DNA from: Ruegeria sp. PrR005
GTDB taxonomy: Bacteria; Pseudomonadota; Alphaproteobacteria; Rhodobacterales; Rhodobacteraceae
Assembly (NCBI RefSeq): GCF_010500245.1
Contig: NZ_JAAGOX010000043.1
Span: forward strand, 225,562 to 289,561
DNA length: 64,000 nt
Direction of reading: 5' to 3'
Part shown: in pieces, positions 53,436 to 62,631 of the stretch
How the letters are laid out: each line of letters opens with the position of its first letter
How positions within the stretch are numbered: the stretch's first letter is position 1
Made by a program: the position numbers and the translations under genes
The notes under the pieces: model-generated
The model's database searches: none
Seen by the model: the letters and a program-made list of their open reading frames with translations, nothing else
What the model was told of the DNA's origin: nothing

Positions 53436-55709
53436 ATGTCCGACCAGCCCAGCCTGCGCCAGGCGGCGCTTGATTACCACGCCTATCCGAAGCCCGGGAA
53501 ACTGGAGATCCGCGCCACCAAGCCGATGGCCAATGGCCGCGACCTGGCGCGCGCCTATTCACCGGGCGTGGCCGAGGCCTGTCTGGAGATCAAGGCCGAT
53601 GCCAGCACCGCCGAGACCTATACCGCGCGCGGCAATCTGGTGGCGGTGGTGTCGAACGGCACCGCGGTTCTTGGGCTCGGCAATATCGGCGCACTGGCCT
53701 CGAAACCGGTGATGGAAGGCAAGGCGGTTCTGTTCAAGAAATTCGCGGGCATCGACTGTTTCGATATCGAGGTGAACGAGAGCGACCCGGAAAAGCTGGC
53801 CGATATCGTCTGCGCGCTGGAGCCGACATTCGGCGCCATCAACCTCGAAGACATCAAGGCGCCCGACTGTTTCATTGTCGAGAAGCTGTGCCGCGAGCGG
53901 ATGAACATTCCGGTCTTTCATGACGACCAGCATGGGACCGCGATTGTGGTCGGGGCGGCGGCGCGCAACGCGCTGCATGTGGCGGGCAAATCATTTGCCG
54001 ATATCAAGATCGTCTCGACCGGTGGCGGGGCAGCCGGGATCGCCTGCCTGAACATGCTGCTGAAACTGGGCGTGAAGCGGGAGAACATCTGGCTCTGCGA
54101 TATTCACGGGCTGGTCTATGAGGGGCGTGTCGAAGACATGAACCCGCAAAAGGCGGCTTTTGCCCAGGCCACCGATCTGCGGACGTTGGACGATGTGGTA
54201 GAGGGCGCCGATCTGTTTCTGGGCCTGAGCGGGCCCAATGTGCTGACGCCCGAGATGGTGGCGCGCATGGCGAAACGGCCAATCATCTTTGCACTGGCCA
54301 ACCCCACGCCCGAAATCCTGCCCGACGCGGCGCGCGCGGTCGCCCCGGACGCGATCATCGCCACTGGTCGCAGCGATTTCCCGAACCAGGTCAACAACGT
54401 CCTTTGCTTTCCCTTCATCTTTCGCGGGGCGCTGGATGTGGGCGCGACCGAGATCAACGATGCCATGCAGATCGCCTGTGTCGAGGGGATTGCCGAACTC
54501 GCCCGTATCACCACCAGCGCCGAGGCGGCGGCGGCCTATCAGGGCGAGCAGCTGACGTTCGGGGCTGACTACCTGATCCCCAAACCCTTTGACCCGCGAC
54601 TTGTCGGGGTCGTCTCCTCTGCCGTGGCGCGCGCCGCGATGGAAAGCGGCGTGGCCCGCCGTCCAATCGCCGATCTGGAAGCCTATCGGCAGAAGCTGAA
54701 CCAGAGCGTGTTCAAATCCGCCCTGCTGATGCGCCCTGTCTTCGAGGCGGCGTCCAAGGCGGCGCGGCGGCTCGTCTTTGCCGAGGGCGAGGACGAACGG
54801 GTGCTGCGCGCGGCGCAGGCCATTCTGGAAGAGACCACCGAGACGCCGATCCTGATCGGCCGCCCCGACGTGATCGAGGCGCGTTGCGAGAAAATGGGTC
54901 TGTCGGTGCGCCCGGGTCAGGATTTCCAGATCGTGAACCCGGAAAACGACCCGCGCTATTACGACTACTGGACGTCCTATCACCGGTTGATGGAGCGGCG
55001 CGGGGTGACCCCGGACATCGCAAAAGCGATCATGCGCACCAACACCACCGCCATCGGTGCCATCATGGTGCATCGGGGCGAGGCCGACAGCCTGATCTGT
55101 GGCACATTCGGCGAATACCGCTGGCATCTGAACTATGTCGAACAGGTGCTGGGCGGCAAGGATCTGCGCCCGCATGGCGCGTTGTCCCTGATGATCCTGG
55201 AAGACGGACCGCTCTTTATCGCCGACACCCATGTGCGCAGCCGCCCCAGCCCCGAGGAACTGGCCGAGATCACGTTGGGCGCCGCGCGTCATGTGCGCCG
55301 CTTTGGCATCGAACCGCAGATAGCCTTTTGCTCGCAATCGCAATTTGGCAACCAGGCCGAGGGCTCGGGCCTGCGGCTGCGCCAGGCGATCGAGATTCTG
55401 GATAGCCGACCACGCAATTTCACCTATGAGGGCGAAATGAACCTGGACAGCGCGCTGGACCCCGAACTGCGCCAGCGCATCTTTCCAAACTCGCGGCTGA
55501 CAGGGGCGGCGAATGTTCTGATCTTTGCCCATGCGGATGCCGCAAGCGGTGTACGCAACGTGCTCAAGATGAAGGCTGGCGGTATCGAGGTGGGGCCAAT
55601 CCTGATGGGCATGGGAAACCGGGCGCATATCGTGACCCCCTCGATCACCGCGCGCGGGCTTTTGAACATGGCGGCCATTGCGGGAACGCCGGTGGCCCAC
55701 TACGGTTGA
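53436..55709 (+). CDS. maeB: NADP-dependent malic enzyme, MaeB type with phosphotransacetylase-like domain
   Basis: A 757-aa enzyme that decarboxylates malate to pyruvate, yielding NADPH. Residues about 20-425 are the malic enzyme ([16 protein letters not shown], the catalytic region [20 protein letters not shown] for NADP). The C-terminal half (about 430-757) is a phosphate-acetyltransferase-like domain that senses acetyl-CoA. GAGGAGGAATTT precedes ATG 53436. It is divergent from the cupin gene with a shared palindrome. Confidence 0.94.
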   Translation: MSDQPSLRQAALDYHAYPKPGKLEIRATKPMANGRDLARAYSPGVAEACLEIKADASTAETYTARGNLVAVVSNGTAVLGLGNIGALASKPVMEGKAVLFKKFAGIDCFDIEVNESDPEKLADIVCALEPTFGAINLEDIKAPDCFIVEKLCRERMNIPVFHDDQHGTAIVVGAAARNALHVAGKSFADIKIVSTGGGAAGIACLNMLLKLGVKRENIWLCDIHGLVYEGRVEDMNPQKAAFAQATDLRTLDDVVEGADLFLGLSGPNVLTPEMVARMAKRPIIFALANPTPEILPDAARAVAPDAIIATGRSDFPNQVNNVLCFPFIFRGALDVGATEINDAMQIACVEGIAELARITTSAEAAAAYQGEQLTFGADYLIPKPFDPRLVGVVSSAVARAAMESGVARRPIADLEAYRQKLNQSVFKSALLMRPVFEAASKAARRLVFAEGEDERVLRAAQAILEETTETPILIGRPDVIEARCEKMGLSVRPGQDFQIVNPENDPRYYDYWTSYHRLMERRGVTPDIAKAIMRTNTTAIGAIMVHRGEADSLICGTFGEYRWHLNYVEQVLGGKDLRPHGALSLMILEDGPLFIADTHVRSRPSPEELAEITLGAARHVRRFGIEPQIAFCSQSQFGNQAEGSGLRLRQAIEILDSRPRNFTYEGEMNLDSALDPELRQRIFPNSRLTGAANVLIFAHADAASGVRNVLKMKAGGIEVGPILMGMGNRAHIVTPSITARGLLNMAAIAGTPVAHYG

Positions 55710-55715
55710 TTCCTG

Positions 55716-55735
55716 GGGCGGCAATTTGGCCGCCC
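55716..55735. terminator. Hairpin between maeB and the GFA gene
   Basis: GGGCGGC pairs with GCCGCCC over a 6-nt loop, 7 bp after the maeB stop and 17 bp before the GFA ATG. No strong U run; it could end maeB transcription or attenuate read-through. Confidence 0.45.
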
Positions 55736-55751
55736 AAAGGGAGAGACCGGG

Positions 55752-56141
55752 ATGAAGGGACATTGCCATTGCGGCGCGGTCCGTTGGCAGAGCGACGGCA
55801 AGGTCGCCTGGAGTTGCTATTGCCACTGCGCCGATTGCCGCCGCAATTGCGCCGCCCCGGTCACCGCGTTTTTCGGCCTGCCCCATGACAGCGTTCAGTG
55901 GGGCGGCGACGCCCCGCGCATCTACCGCTCGTCCGACTGGGTCGAACGGCTGTTCTGCGGCACCTGCGGCACTCAGATGGCCTATCGCAACGCCGATGAT
56001 CGGGTGAACATTCATCTTTACACGGCGACATTGGAGGACCCGTCGGTTCTGCCGCCCCGGTTTCACGTGTTTCACGCCGCGCGACTTCCCTGGCTTGAAT
56101 TGAAGGACGACCTGCCCCGGTTCGACCGCACTCCAGGCTGA
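55752..56141 (+). CDS. GFA/Mss4-like zinc protein
   Basis: A 129-aa protein with the GFA cysteine pattern: GHCHCGAV, CYCHCADCRR and LFCGTCGTQM give a Zn-binding Cys set. The family was named for glutathione-dependent formaldehyde activation, but most members have unknown substrates. GGGAGAG precedes the start. It is separated from maeB by a hairpin. Confidence 0.8.
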   Translation: MKGHCHCGAVRWQSDGKVAWSCYCHCADCRRNCAAPVTAFFGLPHDSVQWGGDAPRIYRSSDWVERLFCGTCGTQMAYRNADDRVNIHLYTATLEDPSVLPPRFHVFHAARLPWLELKDDLPRFDRTPG

Positions 56142-56158
56142 ACCCGATTCCACACTAT

Positions 56159-56270
56159 TTGCAGTTCGAAAATTTGCAGTTTTGCAAAATAGCCGTATTT
56201 TTCGTCAAAACGAGGCTCAAACGGCATCTTTGCAAAAATTTGCAGGCCGATCCAGACCATCTCTGCAAAT
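56159..56270. promoter_or_regulatory. Array of six TTTGCAAA/TTTGCAG motifs upstream of prpE
   Basis: TTTGCA-type motifs at 56159, 56174 and 56182 (first cluster) and at 56230, 56240 and 56264 (second cluster, the last reversed). Two, at 56182 and 56230, are the perfect palindrome TTTGCAAA. Such a motif is reported as the binding element of PccR/RamB-type acyl-CoA regulators of propionate and acetate use; the ScfR-family regulator PccR of Rhodobacter sphaeroides is the closest case I recall. The fit to a propionyl-CoA synthetase gene is good; no such regulator is in this window. Confidence 0.6.
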
Positions 56271-56365
56271 TTATTGCGATAATGTGACGCTACGTCCGTT
56301 GACCGGCTTGCCCGATTGCAGCGCTATGCCTAACACACCATCCAGCCGAACGTGAGGAGGACGCC

Positions 56366-58255
56366 ATGGCATATCAGGACGTATACGAGAGCTGGAAGAG
56401 CGATCCAGAAGCCTTCTGGATGGAAGCCGCCAAGAGCATCGACTGGGTCGAGGCGCCCAGCCGCGCGCTCGATGACAGCAACGCGCCGCTCTATGAATGG
56501 TTCACGGATGCCAAGGTCAACACCTGCTGGAACGCTGTGGACCGTCATGTCGAGGCCGGTCGCGGCGAGCAGACCGCCATCATCTATGACAGCCCGATCA
56601 CCCACACCAAGCGGCAGATCTCTTACGTCGAACTGCGCAACCGCGTGGCCATGCTGGCCGGTGCCCTGCGCGCCAAGGGTGTGGAAAAGGGCGACCGCGT
56701 CATCATCTACATGCCGATGATCCCCGAGGCGCTCGAGGCGATGCTGGCCTGCGCCCGTCTGGGCGCGATCCATTCGGTAGTGTTCGGCGGCTTTGCCGCC
56801 AATGAACTGGCGGTGCGCATCGACGATGCCCGGCCCAAGGCGATCATCGCCGCCTCTTGCGGGTTGGAGCCGGGCCGCGTGGTGCATTACAAGCCCCTCC
56901 TCGACGGCGCCATCGAACTGGCCAAGCACAAGCCCGAGTTCTGCGTCATCTTCCAGCGCGAGCAGGAAGTGGCCAAGCTGATCGAGGGGCGCGATTTCAA
57001 CTGGCACGGCTTCCAGTACGGCGTCGAACCGGCCGAATGCGTGCCGGTCGAAGGTAACCACCCGGCCTATATTCTCTATACCTCTGGTACCACCGGCGCG
57101 CCCAAGGGCGTGCTGCGCCCGACCGCGGGCCATCTGGTTGCGCTGAACTGGACGATGAAGAACATTTATAACGTCGATCCAGGCGATGTGTTCTGGGCGG
57201 CATCCGATGTGGGCTGGGTCGTTGGCCACAGCTATATCTGCTATGGCCCGCTGATCCACGGCAATACCACCATCGTGTTCGAGGGCAAGCCCGTGGGCAC
57301 CCCCGATGCGGGCACCTTCTGGCGGGTGATTTCCGAGCACAAGGTCAAGAGCTTCTTTACCGCCCCCACCGCGATCCGCGCCGTCAAGCGCGAGGATCCC
57401 AAGGGCGAGATGCTGGCGAAATACGACCTGAGCTGCCTCAAGGCGCTGTATCTGGCAGGCGAACGGGCCGACCCGGATACTATCGTCTGGGCGCAAAAGG
57501 CGCTGGGTGTGCCGGTGATCGACCACTGGTGGCAGACCGAGACCGGTTGGGCCATCGCCGGCAACCCGCTGGGGATCGAGGAATTGCCGGTCAAGCTGGG
57601 CTCTCCCGCCAAGGCGATGCCGGGTTATGACGTTCAGATTCTTGACGAGGGCGGCCACCAGATGAAACCCGGCGAATTGGGCGCCATCGCGGTGAAGCTG
57701 CCGCTGCCGCCGGGCACCCTACCGGGTCTGTGGAATGCCGAGGCGCGGTTCAAGAAATCCTATCTGGAGCATTTCCCCGGCTATTATGAAACCGGTGACG
57801 CCGGGATGATCGACGAGGACGGGTACCTCTATATCATGGCGCGTACAGATGACGTGATCAACGTCGCGGGCCACCGCCTGTCCACAGGCGGCATGGAAGA
57901 GGTTCTGGCCGGGCACGAGGATGTGGCCGAATGCGCGGTGATCGGCGTAAGCGACGATCTCAAGGGTCAGATGCCGCTGGGGTTCCTCTGCCTCAACAAC
58001 GGTTGCAACCGCGACCATGCGGAAGTGGTGAAAGAGGTGGTCAAGCTGGTGCGCGACAAGATCGGCCCCGTCGCGGCCTTTAAACTGGCCGTGGTGGTCG
58101 ACCGCCTGCCCAAGACCCGCTCGGGCAAGATCCTGCGCGGCACCATGGTGTCGATCGCCGATGGCAAGGAATACAAGATGCCCGCCACGATCGACGATCC
58201 GGCCATCCTGGACGAGATCAAGGTCGCGCTGCAAACGCTGGGCTATGCCAAGTGA
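56366..58255 (+). CDS. prpE: Propionyl-CoA synthetase
   Basis: A 629-aa AMP-forming acyl-CoA synthetase of the PrpE type. Core motifs: ILYTSGTTGAPKG (P-loop), DHWWQTETGWA, the hinge YETGDAGMIDEDGYLYIMARTDD, and the acetylation-prone Lys in KTRSGKILRG. It activates propionate to propionyl-CoA. GAGGAGGACGCC precedes ATG 56366. The 224-bp upstream region is AT-rich and carries the TTTGCAAA array. Acetyl-CoA synthetase-like use of acetate is possible. Confidence 0.92.
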   Translation: MAYQDVYESWKSDPEAFWMEAAKSIDWVEAPSRALDDSNAPLYEWFTDAKVNTCWNAVDRHVEAGRGEQTAIIYDSPITHTKRQISYVELRNRVAMLAGALRAKGVEKGDRVIIYMPMIPEALEAMLACARLGAIHSVVFGGFAANELAVRIDDARPKAIIAASCGLEPGRVVHYKPLLDGAIELAKHKPEFCVIFQREQEVAKLIEGRDFNWHGFQYGVEPAECVPVEGNHPAYILYTSGTTGAPKGVLRPTAGHLVALNWTMKNIYNVDPGDVFWAASDVGWVVGHSYICYGPLIHGNTTIVFEGKPVGTPDAGTFWRVISEHKVKSFFTAPTAIRAVKREDPKGEMLAKYDLSCLKALYLAGERADPDTIVWAQKALGVPVIDHWWQTETGWAIAGNPLGIEELPVKLGSPAKAMPGYDVQILDEGGHQMKPGELGAIAVKLPLPPGTLPGLWNAEARFKKSYLEHFPGYYETGDAGMIDEDGYLYIMARTDDVINVAGHRLSTGGMEEVLAGHEDVAECAVIGVSDDLKGQMPLGFLCLNNGCNRDHAEVVKEVVKLVRDKIGPVAAFKLAVVVDRLPKTRSGKILRGTMVSIADGKEYKMPATIDDPAILDEIKVALQTLGYAK

Positions 58256-58264
58256 CGATCTCGG

Positions 58265-59074
58265 TCAGCTTGCCGTGATGACATAACCCTGCATTTTCGC
58301 CTTGACCGCGCCCGTTCCGAAACGGGCGCGGATTTCTTCTGTCGCGGCCTCGATGATCCGCCGGACCATGGCCTCACCATGCGGGGCGATCTCGCCATAC
58401 ATCGGGGTGCCCCTTACATAGGCGATGGCCGGATGCGACGGATCGGGCGCGCGGCTGGTCGCCGTGACCTTGTCGATGACGATTTGCCTGAATCCGGCCT
58501 GCTCCAGCTCTGCACGGATACGCTCGGGGTATCCGTGGCCATGTGGCGTGCGCGCCAGGAAATGCGGCGGCGTGGCGGGCAGCAGGGTCGATGCGACCTC
58601 GGTCACGACCTGCGCGAACTCATTGTGCTCGATCCCGTCCCAGATATTGAAAAGGAACCGCCCGTCGGGCCGCAGAACGCGCCGCGCCTCGGCATAGCCG
58701 CGAACCCGGTCAGGAAAGAACATCGCGCCAAACTGGCAACAGACCGCATCAAAGCTCTGATCCTCGAAAGGAAGGGCAAGCGCGTCGGCGGGTTGCCAGG
58801 TGATGCGGCTATCTTCGCCCTGAATCGCGCAGGCGCGGTCAAGCATCGGCGGATTGAGGTCGGTCACCACATATCGGGCGTCCCGGGACAGCAGCGGCGC
58901 CAGGGCGCGGGTAACAACCCCGCTGCCCGCCGCAGTTTCCAGAACATCGTGGACAGGATGGCTGGCAACGCGCTGCGCCAGGTCATCGGCGTAATGCGTA
59001 AAGATAAGCGGAACCAGATAGCTGTCGTATATGTCGGGTATGTCGCCGGCAAAGGCCGTGTCGTTCGCGGTCAT
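58265..59074 (-). CDS. Class I SAM-dependent methyltransferase
   Basis: A 269-aa Rossmann methyltransferase with motif I VLETAAGSGVVTRAL, the acidic strand-2 residue in VVTDLNPPMLDRA, and PFEDQSFDAVCCQFGAMFF (motif II/III). Start chosen at ATG 59074 with GGGGGAGGGCAC upstream. Resembles UbiE-type enzymes acting on small molecules, substrate unknown. It is divergent from the Cys-rich/SCO operon. Confidence 0.82.
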   Translation of the reverse strand: MTANDTAFAGDIPDIYDSYLVPLIFTHYADDLAQRVASHPVHDVLETAAGSGVVTRALAPLLSRDARYVVTDLNPPMLDRACAIQGEDSRITWQPADALALPFEDQSFDAVCCQFGAMFFPDRVRGYAEARRVLRPDGRFLFNIWDGIEHNEFAQVVTEVASTLLPATPPHFLARTPHGHGYPERIRAELEQAGFRQIVIDKVTATSRAPDPSHPAIAYVRGTPMYGEIAPHGEAMVRRIIEAATEEIRARFGTGAVKAKMQGYVITAS

Positions 59075-59246
59075 CGTGCCCTCCCCCGAGGTGACGGCGG
59101 GATCATAGCACAAAACCGGCACGGACTGAGCGAAGTCTTTACGAGACCCCAAGAAACTGTGATCGAATGTATCCGCTCGCCCGGTTGCCAGATATCGCGC
59201 GGCTTTCTAGCCTTTGCAGGAACCCGACAGAACAGAGGAGATGCCG

Positions 59247-59693
59247 ATGCGCGCATTGCTGTCTGCCCTGGCCTGCTGCCTTGCCCTGCCCGCCGCCGCG
59301 GCCGAGGGGCATCGCATCCAGGTCACCGGCGAATTGATCGATACCTGGTGTTACTATTCCGGTGTCATGGGCGGCCCCGAGGCGGTGGTCGGCTCGGCCC
59401 ATCACACCTGCGCCCTGTGGTGTTCCGCTGGCGGCATCCCGGTCGGGTTGCAGGCCGCGGATGGCACCATCTACATGGTGCTCAAGATCGCGCAGGACGA
59501 CCAGCTGGCCGGGGGCGATACCGCGCTCCGCCTTGCCTCGCATATGGTCGAGGCAGACGGGATGCATTACGAGCGTGACGGTATCAACTATCTGATCGTC
59601 GACCAGGTGATCAGCGATCTGGGCATCACCAATCTCAACCACGAAGACTATGGCCCCGTGCCCGGCTTCGCCATCCCGGAGCCCAAGGAATGA
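59247..59693 (+). CDS. Secreted Cys/His-motif protein, first gene of an SCO operon
   Basis: A 148-aa exported protein with a Sec signal peptide (cleavage near residue 19, PAAAA). The mature part has Cys35 (DTWCYYS) and a HHTCALWC stretch (residues 52-59) that gives two His and a Cx3C pair, followed by GGIPVGLQAADGTIYMVL. The spacing recalls metal sites of copper chaperones and the SCO Cx3C, but the family is unassigned by me. I chose ATG 59247: the GAGGAG before it is too close to the earlier ATG 59241. Stop overlaps the next start by ATGA. Confidence 0.7.
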   Translation: MRALLSALACCLALPAAAAEGHRIQVTGELIDTWCYYSGVMGGPEAVVGSAHHTCALWCSAGGIPVGLQAADGTIYMVLKIAQDDQLAGGDTALRLASHMVEADGMHYERDGINYLIVDQVISDLGITNLNHEDYGPVPGFAIPEPKE

Positions 59694-60250
59694 AACGGTT
59701 TTCCCTCGCGCTGGCGCTCTTGGCCAGCCCTGCCATGGCTCAGGATTTTTCGGTCGGATCGACCGCGAACGCTTGGAACCTCTATGCCGAGAAACCGGCG
59801 TTCTTTGAGGCCAAGGTGGTCGATCTGCTTTGCGAGCTGACTGGCGACTGCCCGGCCGATTGCGGTGCGGGCAAGCGGCAGCTGGGCCTGTTGCGCAGCG
59901 TCGACAATGTCATGGTCCTGCCGCTCAAGAACGGGCAGCCGGTGTTTTCCGGCGCCGCTGCCGACCTGGCCCCCTATTGCGGCCAGACGGTTGAGGTGGA
60001 CGGTTTGCTGATCGACGACCCCGATCTGGGCGCCAAACATGTCTATCAGGTGCAGAAGATCCGCCTTCCCGGCGGCGAATGGGAAAACGCCAACCGCTTT
60101 ACCAAGGTCTGGGATGCCGAGAATCCCGAGGCAGCAGGCGAAGGCCCGTGGTTCCGCCGCGATCCGCGCGTCAATAGCGAGATCGCCAAGGACGGATATC
60201 TTGGGCTGGGGTTGGAAACCGACGAGGCATTCATCAAGGACTGGTTCTGA
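59690..60250 (+). CDS. Secreted Cys-rich protein, second gene of the SCO operon
   Basis: A 186-aa exported protein; signal peptide residues 1-17 (LASPAMA). The mature chain contains Cys48, Cys54, Cys58 and Cys97 (LLCELTGDCPADCG, then LAPYCGQTVEVDG), a pattern suited to a disulfide or a metal site. The middle also has an OB-like strand pattern (VEVDGLLIDD). No family recognised with confidence. Ends in TGATG with the SCO gene, so all three are translated together. Confidence 0.7.
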   Translation: MKRFSLALALLASPAMAQDFSVGSTANAWNLYAEKPAFFEAKVVDLLCELTGDCPADCGAGKRQLGLLRSVDNVMVLPLKNGQPVFSGAAADLAPYCGQTVEVDGLLIDDPDLGAKHVYQVQKIRLPGGEWENANRFTKVWDAENPEAAGEGPWFRRDPRVNSEIAKDGYLGLGLETDEAFIKDWF

Positions 60251-60819
60251 TGCTGGCCCGACTGACCCTTGTGGCCGCCTTGCTGGCGGCCACGACATCG
60301 GGCGCGGGCAATGGCCCGCTGCCCTTCGCCCTCGGCGGCGCGTTCGAGCTGACCGATCAGCACGGCCAGCGGCGCAGCCAGATTGACCCGGACGGGCACG
60401 GGCAGTTGCTGTTTTTCGGTTACGCCAACTGCCCCGGCATCTGTTCGGTGGCAATGCCGATGATGGCAGACGCGGTGGATCGGCTGAAGGAAGAGGGTCT
60501 CACCGTCACCCCGGTGATGATCACTGTCGACCGCGAGCGGGATCAGCCCGGCACCATGGATGCGCCGCTGGCAAGGTACCATGTCGATTTTGTCGGCCTG
60601 ACCGGCACCGAGGCCGAATTGCAGGCCGCCTATGACGCGTTTTCGGTTGAGAAGGAACTGGCCTATGTGGATCCGGAATACGGGCCGGTCTATACCCATG
60701 GCAGTTTTGTCTACCTGCTGAGCGCCGAAGGCGAGGTGCTGACCCTTGTGCCGCCGATCCTGACCTCGGACCGGGTGGTGGAACTGGCCAGAAAGTACCT
60801 GCCCGCAGACCGGAAGTGA
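60250..60819 (+). CDS. SCO1/SenC family copper chaperone/thiol reductase
   Basis: A 189-aa thioredoxin-fold protein of the SCO family, usually delivering copper to cytochrome c oxidase or maintaining its thiols. The Cx3C pair is Cys61 and Cys65 (NCPGIC), and the copper-binding His is His150 (YTHGSFVYLL). A short hydrophobic N-terminus could be a signal or anchor. Start is one base into the previous stop (TGATG). No cytochrome oxidase genes are near, so the two secreted partners may be the client or co-chaperones. Confidence 0.85.
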   Translation: MLARLTLVAALLAATTSGAGNGPLPFALGGAFELTDQHGQRRSQIDPDGHGQLLFFGYANCPGICSVAMPMMADAVDRLKEEGLTVTPVMITVDRERDQPGTMDAPLARYHVDFVGLTGTEAELQAAYDAFSVEKELAYVDPEYGPVYTHGSFVYLLSAEGEVLTLVPPILTSDRVVELARKYLPADRK

Positions 60820-60902
60820 CCTAGCGTCACCGGATTTCGCCCCCCATGGCCAAGCAGCGGCGAGCCGCCTAACCTCGGGATTGCGGCAAGGGAGGTCGGA
60901 GA

Positions 60903-62333
60903 ATGACGCAGGCAGAGCTTTGGCAATTGGATGCGCATGAAATCGTGGCGCAGACACGCACCGGGGAATTGAGCGCCGAAGAAGCTGTCGGCGCCGCAAT
61001 CGACCGGATGGAGGCGGTTAACCCCAGCCTGAACGCGGTGGTGCAAAGCTGCGCCGAAAAGGGGATGGACCGCGCCCGCGCGCTGGACAAGGCCCGCGCC
61101 GAGGGGGCGGCGCCCGGACCGCTCTTTGGCGTGCCGGTCACCATCAAGGTCAATGTGGATCAGGCCGGATTTGCCACCACCAACGGGGTCACGGCGCTCA
61201 AGGACATGATCGCACCCGATGACGCACCAATTGTGCGCAACCTGCAAAACGCGGGCGCTGTGGTGATCGGGCGCACCAATACGCCCGAGTTTTCGTTCCG
61301 CGCCGATACCGACAATCCGTTGCACGGCCGCACCTATAACCCCTGGGGGCGGCATATTTCGCCGGGGGGATCCTCTGGCGGCGCAGGGGCTGCTGTCATG
61401 GCCGGGATCGGCGCTCTGGCCCATGGCAACGATATCGGCGGCTCGCTGCGCTTTCCCGCCGCGGCCAACGGTGCCGTGACGGTGAAACCCGGGCTCGGCC
61501 GGGTCCCCGCCTGGAACCCCAGCCAGAAGGCCGAGCGCGGCATGCTGGCGCAATCCATGTCGGTGCAGGGGTTGATCACCCGCTCGGCCGCCGATCTGCA
61601 CCTGGCCATGCCCAGCTTGATCGCCCCCGATCCGCGCGACCCGTTCCATGTGCCCCTTCCCTGGCGGGGCGCCCCGGTCGATGGGCCAATCCGGGTGGCC
61701 TTTACCAAGGCAACCTATGGCTATGACCTGCATCCCGAGGTCGAGGCGGCGTTGGACGCTGCTCGTGACGCGCTGTGCGATGCCGGTTATCTGGTCGAAG
61801 AGGTCGAGACCCCGGACGCGTTCGAGGCCGGCCGCGCCGGATACCGTGCGCTGATGGGCGAGGTCTGGGCGCTGATGAAGGCGGATGTCGACGCTTATGG
61901 CTCGCAGACCGTGCGCGACATTTTCGAGGTCTATTTCCAGGAATTCCCGCCCTTTCACGGCACCGAATTGTTGCAGGTGATGGCCAAGCGTAGCCACTAT
62001 GCGCGCGAATGGTCGCTGTTTCTGGAGCGTTATCCGCTGGTGCTGGGCCCGTTCCTGCCGCAGCCCTTCTTTGGCCCCGACCGCGACACCGAGGGCGCCG
62101 AGGGCGTGCACGAGGTTCTTGGGGCTGCCGTCTGGTCCTATGCGATGAACTTCATGGGCCTGCCCGCCGCCTGCCTGCCAGCGCGGCTGGCCACTCTGTC
62201 GAAGGGGCCGCAGCCGATCAACGTGCAGATCACCGCCCGCCGCTGGCGCGAGGATATGGCGGTGGACGCAGCCGCCGCGATCGAGGCGCGCGTCGGCCGC
62301 ATGTGCACGCATCTCTGGCCGCGCATGACCTAG
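60903..62333 (+). CDS. Amidase signature family enzyme
   Basis: A 476-aa amidase. The Ser-cisSer-Lys triad regions are visible: the Lys in VPVTIKVNVD, the SPGGSSGGAGAAV glycine/serine stretch and NDIGGSLRFPA containing the nucleophilic Ser. It hydrolyses amides of unknown kind and is not GatA (no gatB/C nearby). GGGAGGTCGG precedes the start. It ends 227 bp before the IS5-like element; that gap shows nothing I can annotate. Confidence 0.88.
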   Translation: MTQAELWQLDAHEIVAQTRTGELSAEEAVGAAIDRMEAVNPSLNAVVQSCAEKGMDRARALDKARAEGAAPGPLFGVPVTIKVNVDQAGFATTNGVTALKDMIAPDDAPIVRNLQNAGAVVIGRTNTPEFSFRADTDNPLHGRTYNPWGRHISPGGSSGGAGAAVMAGIGALAHGNDIGGSLRFPAAANGAVTVKPGLGRVPAWNPSQKAERGMLAQSMSVQGLITRSAADLHLAMPSLIAPDPRDPFHVPLPWRGAPVDGPIRVAFTKATYGYDLHPEVEAALDAARDALCDAGYLVEEVETPDAFEAGRAGYRALMGEVWALMKADVDAYGSQTVRDIFEVYFQEFPPFHGTELLQVMAKRSHYAREWSLFLERYPLVLGPFLPQPFFGPDRDTEGAEGVHEVLGAAVWSYAMNFMGLPAACLPARLATLSKGPQPINVQITARRWREDMAVDAAAAIEARVGRMCTHLWPRMT

Positions 62334-62631
62334 GCATCAACGTCTTGGCTGCGCGGCTGGTATCGAGATCAATGACAGGCACCGCGCTTTGCAGACCGGC
62401 GGTGAACCGGGGGCGGTTTCGAGCCTCGATTGTGGCGCAGGCTTCGCCCCCCCGACAGATCAAGTGACCTGCGTGACCGGCGTCCACCGATCCGCGAATA
62501 CAGCCGGACAATTTACCTGCCCATGACCGGCTGTGGGGAGACCTGATCGGGTCGGGTTTAGAGTCAGGACCCATTAATCGGCTTGAGGGCGCCCGGCCTT
62601 GGTGGTTCAAGCTCCCGAACTGATGGGGGTG

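Noticed and set aside
53991..56153. 720-aa open frame opposite to maeB and the GFA gene
   Set aside because: It is the antisense shadow of high-GC coding DNA. The protein reads as His/Arg/Gly-rich sequence with no family motif, while the forward frame is clearly MaeB.
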